This document shows positions 22,801 through 34,800 of a DNA stretch of 64,000 bases, one piece after another; within the stretch, counting starts at the first letter, position 1; each line of letters starts with the position of its first letter. The stretch spans positions 372,001 through 436,000 of the forward strand of contig JAZGUH010000628.1 of assembly GCA_037893225.1 (NCBI GenBank), in the 5' to 3' direction. A model generated the notes under the pieces. The model did not search any database and was not told the DNA's origin. It saw nothing but the letters and a program-made list of their open reading frames with translations. The position numbers were made by a program, and so were the translations under genes. This DNA is from Hippasteria phrygiana. Its lineage: Eukaryota > Echinodermata > Asteroidea > Valvatida > Goniasteridae.

Positions 22801-25800
22801 AGGTGTTATTCATAGGCTTGCGTGATTTCATGCAGGTGTCGAATCACGATACAATTTTTTGAGGAATCGATTCCCGAAAGCAGCTGAAAAGTGCTTCCTT
22901 TCAGACAATTGACCTATCGCCATTTTCGAGTTAACCACGCCCCTTAGACAACCCTACGGGAATTTTGTGTGGTAATTTTTGTCTATCTCAGATTTTGCGC
23001 GTTCCACGTGGAATTATAATTGATGTGATTGGACAATAATTCACAAGCTGCGTTGATGCGATTCGACCGCGATAGGTCAATTCCAGGCAACTGCCAAACG
23101 ATTCCAAAAGTTGCCTACTCCATTAAGATTGGAGATTCTCCAAAGGACCACACACGGCACTTTGCAAACCAGCTTTTTTCACCATGAATTAAATCAATAG
23201 AATCATAGGCTGTGCCACAGATCTAAGCCCGAACCCACCGTTTTTTTTATAGGGGCTGAACTATATGAACTGCAGCTATATATGAACTGCAGCAATTCGG
23301 TCGATTCACAACTCAGTGCGCCGCCAGCGGCAAGCCGGGATAGGCCAATTTCCCACTTTCGGGGTCGACATCACGTCCAGCGCGTTGTAAAGATGGTGGA
23401 CAGTACAGCAGTATGAATTTCGTGCAAATGCGAGTGGATGAGTTAAAGCAATTTTTTGACTAATCGGGGAATACCTTGTGCGGGAAAGAAGAGAGAGGAG
23501 TTGATAGATTTAACGGAGAAGGGGTGTAAGAAGTATGATTTGATCTAACCGATGTTGACTTTTCCCCATGATGCACTGCGTAATTTGGCCTCTCCCCCGG
23601 CTTGCCGCTGGCGGTGCACCGAGTTGTGAATCAACCAAATTCCTAGAGAAAACCTGGACATTGTCACACTTCATGTATGAAGTGTAGTGTCATGCTTTTG
23701 TTTTTCGCTATTCAAACATGCAGCAATAGAAAGAGGTTGTTCAGATCTTTCCAATAGCGCTATCAAATTCATGTCACCATTGTAATATTTTGAGAAAACT
23801 CTATGCAAACTTTCCCTGTACAGATATGCGTATGGAGTGCCATTTGTTCATTTAACAACAAGTTTCCTGTTTGATAAAGTGGGCTAGAAGATAAAAGCAG
23901 CCGTAACTTTGAGCTATTTTACCAGTTATGATTTTCATGTTTACACCATATGAAAGAGTAATTGTCATAGAACAAACTTTACACACATTTTCCTTTTCAA
24001 TCAACTCTTGAGGGTGAAATCTTTGGTTTAAAATACACCCATTCAACAAGCAGTCAGCTGTTTTTCTGCTAAGTAGTTTGATGTGCTTGACTGAACAAAG
24101 AATGTGGTACTGGGGTAGATAAGCCAATAAACACTGGTACTCAAAGGGTTAATTGACCTATCGCCGTTCATGACCATTATCCAATCGTACCGTCTGTTGA
24201 ACATCACATGATATTCCAAATCTTGGACAAACAAAAAATCATTCCAAATACGCGCATTATTCGGCCGCATGTGCGCCCTGTTCGTTGAAACGCAGTACGC
24301 GATTACACGTCAAATTTAACGCAAACGCTCAACCGGCCCATCACGTTTTCATACAATAATTTTGTTTGCAGCACATTGGCAAATTCCCGTTTAGCGTAGT
24401 TTGTTCTGTTTTTATATTTCTAATTTTTTTCCCCGATTCTTGGACGGTGAAAATCATGTGAGTGTGGTCTGCATTATTCAGATAGGCTTAGGCGTTATAA
24501 CGAGCGGCTGGAAATTGGGAAAAACTATTTTCCCGCTTTTTGCAATAAGTGGTCGCACGAAAGTCTGCATGCACATATGTGGGCAAAGTTGTCTCAGAAA
24601 TCTGAGGTGTACTTTAAATTACCTTTGGGTAAAAGTAAGCGCATATGACCCTTCTTAGTCGCATGCCATAGGCTTGGAGGTACAGAAGCACCCACACACC
24701 ACCAAGCACACTGAAGATTATCGCAATCGTCTGACTGTCTGGCGGGGTGGGGTTCGGGAGACATTCTGGTCGGTCGAGAGGAAGGAAGGAAGGAAAGAAA
24801 GTCTTATTATCTGGTCGTTGACACCTGCCATACCTTAATTGTGGCTGTCGGACTGAACTTATGCAGTTTTTACATGGGGTATTAGAGAGGTTTAGCTGCA
24901 CTTTTTTACGAACAAGAAAATTGTGTGTTCTTTCACACGGACGTCACATACGTGAAAATGCTGAGTTCATGTTGGGTCATAACGTGAGTAATTGCAAAAA
25001 CATTTTTAAGCATTTGTAGACATTGCAATCAATATTCTTCTGATAAGAATTAAAGCTCATTGAAGCTTTCGTGTTGGAAACACCGTGGTTGTGCATGATA
25101 CCCGTCGTGACGTGCAGCTAAACGTTTCATTGCACGTCCGAACGCCCGCGTTATTCAGTTTGACCGCCGCTCCGAAAATGTCAGACGCGCTCGCGTTGAC
25201 GTTCGCGTAATACGTGCTGCTAAACCTCTCTATTGATGAATTTTTTTTAAATAGATGTAGGCCAATGCAAGACTAAAGGCCACTCTAGGTAAAGGGCTAC
25301 AACAGAGGTGGTGGGGTTGGCCACATTTTAGCTTGCCAGCCCAACCACCCTTACGGTTTTCCTGGGTCCACACCTACGTGTAATTTGAAGATAAATCTTC
25401 AATAGATACCAAAGAAATTATCCCAATTTTCAGACCTATAGGCCCAGGCGGGGTAACTTCCCAAGTTGGTCAGACCAACTCACCTAGACTGTTTGGTAAA
25501 TGATGTCAAAATGTTGGTTTGAATATTCGTGCGTTTCGCGTGCATGTGTAAAACTTGCCTCACGCGACAGTACGCACGTATGATGCATACATCAAGATTC
25601 AAAGGTCAGCTTATGTCATTGGGTCATGTCGTAGTTCATGCACTTGCACGCTGGATGGGACGGTAAACGCTCAGTGCCCGACCCGCTCGTGTCAGTTTAA
25701 TGCTTCCAAACTGGCAAAGTATTCTTTGAAATATTCGTGTGCAGTGCGTAACTTGTGGGTATGAAACTTTCAAACGATGACGGCATGACCAGACCTGGGA

Positions 25801-28800
25801 TACTTTAGATCCATTGGAGACGTATGTTACGGAGGTTAATGAATTTTTCAAATGAATTCTCTACAGTTGTTTTTGATGAAGTTTTGTAGGGAAAGTCGGA
25901 AGAAACATTTTATTTTTAATTCTATCGGATTCTGCAAAGTAAAGATAAATCAATTTTAGGCAGGTTTTTTTTTAACCCTGAAATATGTGCGTTTAATCTG
26001 ATTTTTTTAAATTTAAATGGAACAGTATGAAGGTGCTGAAAAATCTACATTTTAATCTACATTTTAATCTACATTATCTACATTTTAATTTATACAATTC
26101 AGCTTACGTTTGTTTGTGCTCAGTTTATCCACAGTGTGCTGTTGGTCGAATGCGGAGAGCACTTTCTTGAAAAGTTGTGCCAAAATCCCGGTGCCCAGGA
26201 CTCCGATTCTCAGAATATGCTCACCTGCGATGTCGAATTCCATCAATTCAAAAATTTAAACATGCATGAAAACGTCAAACGTTTTTCATCAATCTAAACT
26301 TTGGCACTTTTTAGTAACTGGTGACTTTAGTATTCTGTTGTTAGAAGTGTTTACACTCAATCCATGTTATAAAGACTCACTGATAATTGTGACTTGCCTC
26401 AAGTTAAGTCACTCAAGAAGGTCAAGTCGAGTCATGAAGTGTGTGAAGTCAACTCGAATCGAGTCACATTCTGCTTTGGGCCAGTTCAAGTGAAATTTAG
26501 ATATTTTTTTTCTCACTTTGTAGTACTTTGACTTGAGTGAAGTGAAGTCTTTTTTGGGGCAGAGACTCCATGTAGTCTTTGAGCACTGGGGCTCAAATTG
26601 AGTCATTTTAATACCGGCAGTGACTCAAGTTGAGTCACCCAAAATTATGAATCGAGTCAAAATTTGAGTAAATTAGCCAATGACTCGAGTCATTACAACA
26701 CTGTATCCAATGCAATCTTTGACTTTCTTTCACCTTTTTATATCTTTGCAGGTAGACTTGTTCACAGCTTGATGGAGCTAATGTTCACCAAGCCGAATGG
26801 CGGAAACTATGCTTACTTACCTGGAGCACGAAGTCGATATCTAATGACAGTTCTGTAACGCCTTGTAACGAGGCTAACCTTTGAATCTGTAGTCCACCAG
26901 ACTGTGTCGCTTTATCAGGTCTAGCATGTTGTAGAAGAGACTGTCGAAGAAGACCAGGACGACGGTCACAATGACCTGCATTAGCAGTCGGATCGTACCC
27001 ACGACCTGATTGAAAAACGGGTACACATATGAGGGATATAGTGTGTATCACTTGAATGGTGTTTGTAGTTTAGGACACCCTCTTTAACATTTCGAATTTG
27101 TTAGCTGTTAAATAGTTTTTCTCATTCCAAAATGATATTTTGTGACCTCGACATGCATGAGAAAATCTTTCCTTAATCCTAACAACTCTGCGGTACGGTT
27201 CCGGAGGTCGCAGGTTCAAATCCCGCTCCTGCCAGTTTCTTTGTTCACTTTGAAAATGTATTCAAATTTACCTGGTCAGTTTCCCTTGTGGATTGTTTGA
27301 CGAACTCTAGTTTTAATAATAATTCTTTGAAGAAGTGCAATTTTCTTATTACCCGGTTTTGCCAAACTAATAAGCTAACAAAACTCATCTTTATTGTCAT
27401 TTCAATCCATGCATAAGTCCCCTAAAAAAAACGAAAGTCCTGCCTCATTTTCACAAAAAATAATCTTTATATTTTTCAAGAGGATTTGGTCACCAGCTAT
27501 TTTATTTTTTATTTTGGGGGGGGGGTATGGAGAGGGGGGTCAGGCCCGACAGATTCTGCGAAAAAAGCAGAAAATCGAACCCAAAACGGTCTCCATGTAG
27601 GCAAGGTCTGGTACTACTATCTCTGATCTTAGTAAACAAATAAATAGACAAAGAAAAATTGGCATGGGGGGAGGGATTTACCTCCAAATCCCCTCGCCCC
27701 TCTCAAATTTACTATAAAAATATATTTTAAAAAGACAAAACTGAATGAAACTGAACAGTTGTGACCATCACCATTGACTTTTTCTCCTCTCGTCTCAGTT
27801 TCCAGCGGGCCGTCTCAATGACATCATTGGACTCTCCCTTCTTCTGAGGAAGGAGGGTCCTTTTCTTCTGTAAATTTCAATAGAAGGTAAGAAAATTCAC
27901 GTGAATAATTAAATTTGCATCACCCGAGATGTGCAGAAGTATCGCTCGGGAAACTTTGACATCATCATACGGGGCTTGAAATTCCCAATTGACAGTGGAC
28001 CGAGTCAAAATCTTACCTTTCCCACACAAAATGAACAAGTTTTATTAAAATCCTCGTCTTTAAATACAGGTGCGATGTCACAATCGTGCATTTCGCCATA
28101 TCACTTTAAAACTTCTAAATAAGCTCACTTTTTGCCTCCCGACTTCCGAGTTACACGACATGTAATATTGTTTTCATGGATGGTAAAAAAACAAAATAAT
28201 TATAATTCTTATGCATGCCGCAAACGGGCCACACTACCCCAAATAACCCCAAAGGGGGGACACGGGTGTCGCCCCTCTACAGCACTTTCCCCACGCACCC
28301 TACTAAAAAAAACACTCCAAAGGGGTGACTTTTGAATAGGGCGACAGTTATGTGTCGCCCTATTCACCACGGTCGCCCTAACCCACTCTTGTACAGCATT
28401 ATATGTCGCCCAATTAGGCAATTCAGTAACATTTCTTTTACTGCTATAAACGGGCGACAGTGATAATAATAACAACAATAGGGCGACACCGTATTATAGC
28501 ACTTTCCCAACTTGCCTTACTAAAAAACAACACTCCATTGGGGCAACTTTTGAATGGGGCGGCAGCCCTTTTGTCGCCCTAACCGACAAAGTCGCCCTAA
28601 CCCACTCTTATGTTGCAATTTGTGTCGCCCCAACCTAGCAATTGATAAAGTAGGTAAATCAACCGATCAACCCTCCCGATTTTTCCAATTTTAGGGCAAC
28701 ACAAGTAATTTTTTGGCCTAATCTAGGCATTGGTCCAGTAGACTCATAGACCAAACTAGGCCAGCGGGCCGGGGATTTTTCTTTTAAGCAATTTTACACA

Positions 28801-31800
28801 CAAACTCAGACCACCTGCTTTGAATTAATAAGTTTGTTTTTGGGGGGTTCTTTTATTCAGCTGACAAATTTTCCATTATGAAGAAGTTTTGATGCCAGTT
28901 GTAAAATATACACCGTAGTTAACAACTGCGCTGATTTTCATGGAATCTGTAATGCCAATGAGAGACTTTTGAGCTGCTGTGACAACAGACAGATGTACAC
29001 TGGTCTTTTTTGTTTAGTTCTGAAACTCGAGCCCTACTCACTTTCTTTCTTCGCCTGGCATCGATCTTCCTGAAGTACGCTGTCAGATAGACGTTATCGA
29101 AGCTGATGTTTGTCAAGTACTTTGAATTGTAGTTACTGGCACTGCCAACGAAACCAAGAAATTAATTCAGATACTGAATTCATGTCTTTGTAGAAATAAT
29201 CAGTGCCATAATGGTTTTAAAGTGTGCTCAACAAATTTGAAAGTTTCTTGTCTGTGACTACAGCAGTGATGTAGTCGAGGCCAGGCACAAGGCCAGGCAC
29301 AAGGCCAGGCACAAGGCCAGGCACAAGGCCAGGCACAAGGCCAGGCACAAGGCCAGGCACAAGGCCAGGCACAAGGCCAGGCACAAGGCCAGGCACAAGG
29401 CCAGGCACAAGGCCAGGCACAAGGCCAGGCACAAGGCCAGGCACAAGGCCAGGCACAAGGCCCAGGCACAAGGCAAAAGCACAAGGCAAAAGCACAAGGC
29501 AAAAGCACAAGGCAAAAGCACAAGGCACAAGGCAAAAGCACAAGGCAAAAGCACAAGGCAAAAGCACAAGGCACAAGGCACAAGGCACAAGGCACAAGGC
29601 ACAAGGCACAAGGCACAAGGCACAAGGCACAAGGCACAAGGCACAAGGCACAAGGCACAAGGCACAAGGCACAAGGCACAAGGCACAAGGCACAAGGCAC
29701 AAGGCACAAGGCACAAGGCACAAGGCACAAGGCACAAGGCACAAGGCACAAGGCACAAGGCACAAGGCACAAGGCACAAGGCACAAGGCACAAGGCACAA
29801 GGCACAAGGCACAAGGCACAAGGCACAAGGCACAATTAAGGCCAGGCTTATTTGGAAGTCCGCCAACATAGGGCAAGATAGCTCAGTTGGTCGAGCACCA
29901 GTGTGGTGTTCCGGAGGTCGCAGGTTCAAATCCCACATCTGCCAGCTTTCTTTGATTACTTTGGAAATGTAAATTGGCCGTAGATATCTTTTGAGGATAA
30001 TCTTTACCTCATATTAGGGCCCTAAACCCGAACCATTGTTGCCTATGATCATGAGTTTGAAAAAAACGTAATTTTTGTGTTCGCCACAGTAGAGAGGTTT
30101 CATTAGCGCATGGTTAGTGCATACGCTGACGATTAGCTCTAAACGGTACTCGACGAAAATTGTGCGACTGCTATCCATGTAAACGAGGTGATTACGTTTA
30201 GGATAAGTGAGAAAAATGTCAAATGAGTGCAAAAACTGATGAGGTCACGGAAAACTAAACGTAGTCGTCTCTCTAACCATGCACTAATGAAACCTCTCTA
30301 TAGACCTTTATCATGGTACAGCCATCTTGTTTTTCTCCTATTAAAATCAATGTAACCAAACCAAGGCTGGAAGGAAAAATAGTATGGCACCTTCATTCAA
30401 TAATTGGAATCACTATTCATAATTGCCAATGCATACAGGGAACAAGACAAAGATGGTGACGGCATGATAAAGGTCTATTGGCATGATCCTAGCTTGTTGT
30501 ACTGAAATGCATGTTGTGATACTACTGTTCTGTCCCCCCACCTGGCTCCACAATGACAACAGGGGCCAATTTCATAGAGCTGTTAAGCACAAAAATCTGC
30601 TTAGCATAAAAATTAAGTCTCCCTTGGTAAAAACAGGATTACCAACCAAATTTTCCTGTGATGTATATATTTCTTCTGACTGGTATTCAGCTATTGTTTA
30701 CTTAGCATGAAAATTACATGGAGTTTTGGTTGGTTGGTAACCTGTTTTTAGTAAGCAATACTTTTTTGTGCTAAGCACATTTTGGTGCTTAGCAGCTACA
30801 AGAAATTGGCCCCAGGTGTGTTCTTCGACCTAACTCTTTTGTGCTCCCCTTTACCTTTTGAAAACTAGGATGAAGGTGAAAGATATGAAGAGTTTGGCCA
30901 ATGTGAAGATGGCCTCGAACCATTGCTTGCGTACCCGCATCTCGTACTCCATCCTGGCACGGACTTCCGTGATGGACGTGCCATTCAGAATGTCCGGGAA
31001 CTGTGTCAACTGATGAGTAAATCAGAAAAAAAGTTTTGTGGGAGTTATAATCAAACTACGAAGGAGGAGTTTATCTCCAGTATCCGTCTTTACATCTTAA
31101 GTTGGCTTGAGATGAATGGTGTTAAGTTCTCAAATCATGCCAAAATTTGTCATTCTCTAATAAGTGAACTCTTGTCTCGAGTCAATATGGCCACACAGGG
31201 CTAGTAATTAAATCTTTCTTAAAAATTTTTTTTGGGGGGGGATTAAACAAACATTTTTCTATTCCTCTCGGTTAGGATGTCAGTCCATCGCATGTTACTC
31301 CCCAACTCTCACTGGTAGCCATTTCTATACTCCTGCGTAGAAGCAATTATGATGAAGTGGCTTGCTCGAGGACACAGGTGTCAGTCTCTAAGTTGGAGGT
31401 TATTTCAATATTACACTATGTGTGACAAAGTGAATCACATACAAACAAATGTACAGGCAATCAAATTTTCTACAAAAGTGAACAAATTACGACAATGTTT
31501 TTGGGGTGTGAAGTGGATGTAAAGTGTATATTTTTTCCCCAAACCACAAAGATAGTGATTCCATTTTGAGTACAGAGGGAGGATTGGAACTAGTCTGGTT
31601 CCCAGACCAAAACATTCTGACTATTTCTGATGAATATTAGGTCCGGTAGCCGCCAATGTCACGTGACGAAAACTGGTAGAATTCTGTCAGTTTCCGAAAA
31701 CGTCCGAAGTTTCCCGAACTTGTTTTCGGTAACATTCGGCTATTAACGTTGATGTTCGCAATAACAAAATGTCTGTCAGGCCCGTTAAAGATCCTGGAAT

Positions 31801-34800
31801 TTAAATTCTCAATTATATATAAAAACTGAAAAATCCATGCCACACTGGATTTTGCAAGAATATTAAATTTGAACGATGCCACTGACGTCACTCGGACTAA
31901 CACTGCACATCATGATCTATTTTAAACCGTGGTAGCTACCTGACCTAAGATTTAGACGTCTCATGGAATCTTCAGGTCAGGGAACCAGACTAGATTGGAA
32001 GATGCACTGGCAACCAATGAGAGACAAGAAACAAGGTCAGGTGATACCAGCCAAACCGTTTTAGTTTGACAGTTTCAATGAATTTCTTAGTCATAAATGT
32101 CAAGGCCTATGAACACTGTATGAAATCAAAGTTTCTGACGGCATAGCCAGGCTAGCCAGTGTCTGTCTTCATAGTTCTAGTGACCTCTATCTTCAGTGGC
32201 GTAAAATTGGGTTACCAGGCAAAACTCTGTGATTATTTTGCTAAAAGAAAACTAGCTAAATACCAGTCACAAGCAATATACATCACATGGAGTTTTGGCC
32301 GATAACCTGGGCCCAATTTCATAGCGCTGCTTAACGGTAAGCAGAAAAGTTGTGCTAACTATAGCAGAAAAATTTGCTTAAGCAATTAGCGTATTTCATG
32401 GCCAAGTCGTGCTAATGCTTGCGCATGCATGGAGATTAATATTGTTAAGCAAATCCTGCTGCTGAAGTTAGCGGGCTCTTCGCTGTGCTTACTGCTTTAC
32501 AGTCTCTATGAAATGGGCGAAGGTTCGTGTGTTAGGCAGCGCTATGAAATTGGGCCCTGGTTTTTATTAAGCAAGGTTGTTTGTGCTTAAGCTAATTTTT
32601 GTGCTAAATAAGGAGTTCTATGAAACTGGCCCCAGGTTTTGGGTCCATTTTGGTAAAATTTAACTAATTTATAAAAAAGTGGCCCAAATTTGATGCCCTT
32701 AAAATATGTTTAAAAGAAATTGGGGAGGGGTATTTATTGGATATGAATTGGTGGCGGGTCCTTTTTCAAAAAAAAAAAAAAGAATTCAAATTTTCAAAAT
32801 GTTGCAGGGTGGGCAGGGGGATTTAACCATCCCCCTTATTGGATACGCCAATGTCTACCTTCCTTCGTTGTGTCTTTGCCGACTTACCTTCCACTGCAGG
32901 TCAACCTTGAAGTTGAAACTCAAGGCGTGGATGCCTCCCCTGAGGGTCCGGTACATTTCACCAAACTGTGAAGGGGGGTCTGGTATGTCAGCACAGATGC
33001 CGTGGAAATCTGCGGCCAAAGGGAAGATTTCATTAGGTTGGGGTTGGGGTTTTTAATTTTAATTTTAATTTTAATTTTAATTTTAATTTTAATTTTAATT
33101 TTAATTTTAATTTTAATTTTAATTTTAATTTTAATTTTAATTTTAATTTTAATTTTAATTTTATAAAGATTTGAAAACATCTAACAAGAGTGACCAGTGC
33201 ATATAATGCAGTTTCCATTGAAACGGGTATCAAGAGAGAAGATTAACTTACAGTTGAGATAATTGCACATGCTTGGGAATTTCAGTGGGAAGCAGAAAAT
33301 CTTTCCCACCAAGCCTGATCTTTCTTCCAAGCATTTTGTTTCCATTTTGTGGAAATCCGTTTTGCATTTCGCTATGCCACTCCCAAACAAATCTGCAAAG
33401 AAATGTGATAGTGTAAATAGAAAAACCTTTGTTGAGTAATAGTTTATTCTGTTAAGTCTCAAGTCACTTTTATCAAGCCACCGGCCATTGTCGTCAAATG
33501 TCAAGTCACAAAATTCAAGTTTAATGGCAAAGCTTAAGTCTAATCAAAAAGCAATGGGTTTCGTTTAGGATAACAGGAACACATTAATTCACTGAAACTT
33601 TACGTCAGGTGTGATCTACTTTATGTCTTTCTAATTTCTGTCTTTCAGGGGGAAAATATATTTGTTGGAATTTGTTCAGATTTTAATCTGTGAATTTTTA
33701 TTTACAATTTTGTTCCAAAATCTACAAATCATGGACCCCCCCCCCCCCCCCTCCCCACCTGTATTTTTTGCTTTTACTGGTAAACAGTTTACACGTCTGT
33801 TATGAACGTACATTCGCATCTCTCAGTATTCCTGAAGCCGTAGGACTTCTCAACCTTCTCCGGTGTTTCCACCCCTGCGAACTTTCTCCGCTTTCCCCCA
33901 CTCGCATCGTCCCCTTCAACCTCGTCCTCGAAGTCTAGAAACTTGTGCTGGATACGTATGGACTCTCGTTCTATTTCGTCACTCCGGCCCTGCAGAATCG
34001 GGCAGAATTACGTATCCCAAAAATCTATCGGTGGGCGAATCCCAGCCATGTGCACCCCCCCCCCCCCCCCCTTTTCTGTGCCAAATGTGTTTTTTCGCTT
34101 ACAGTAACACCACAGTCTCATACCAGAGCATTTTTGGATGTACATGTGTGAACAGGTTGTCCATTACATCTGAGGGCTTGGGACAATAGGGGATTAGTGA
34201 TTACGATACTACTGAGGACCTGAGACCAAGTCCGCGGTAGTGTTCATGTACAAACCTTATGGGAGTTGTTGAGAAAAAGTTTGTCCAAAGTAGTAGTCCT
34301 CAGTAGTATAGTAAAACGCAACAAGATATGTGTCTGGGGCATGTTTATGGTGTAAATCGAGGACACACATGGGAAACGATGTTGACTAATTGAGGACAAG
34401 AGTGTCATTGAGGACGTCCTCGATTAGAAAACGTGTACTAAACCAATGGGAGCTGTTGCAAAAAATGTTAAGTACAAACAAAAGAGGAACAAAAGACATT
34501 CTTGATTTACACCATAAACATAGTTGTGTGTGTTTTCTTTTCGATAGGGCACCTTTAACAATAGAGGACAATAGGGTCCCCGGTTGAGAAAGGTCCCCAG
34601 TTGAAAATCGTGTACAAAACCAATGATGGTCCTTGCCAAAAACTAGGAGGACAATAGGAGGTCGCCGATTAAAGTGTTTACACACTTGTGTGTGTGTCAG
34701 GGCAGGGACTGAGTTCTGTGGACATTAGGACTTAAGTCGTTGTGGGGACATTTCTCTGTCGCCATAGAATTATTGGTCCCCACAACATCTATAAGCCAGT

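Noticed and set aside
26830..26862. A 32-nt mini-exon between TTACAG and GTAAGT on the minus strand near DCST1 exon 11
   Set aside because: The preceding intron would be only about 26 nt, and joining exon 11 straight to exon 12 restores the conserved FKGEHILRIG without it.
29200..29938. Three overlapping 211-226 codon frames of Leu-Val-Pro-Cys-Ala repeats
   Set aside because: All frames of the 12-bp and 7-bp arrays are stop-free; there is no start context or conserved sequence, and it lies within a DCST1 intron.
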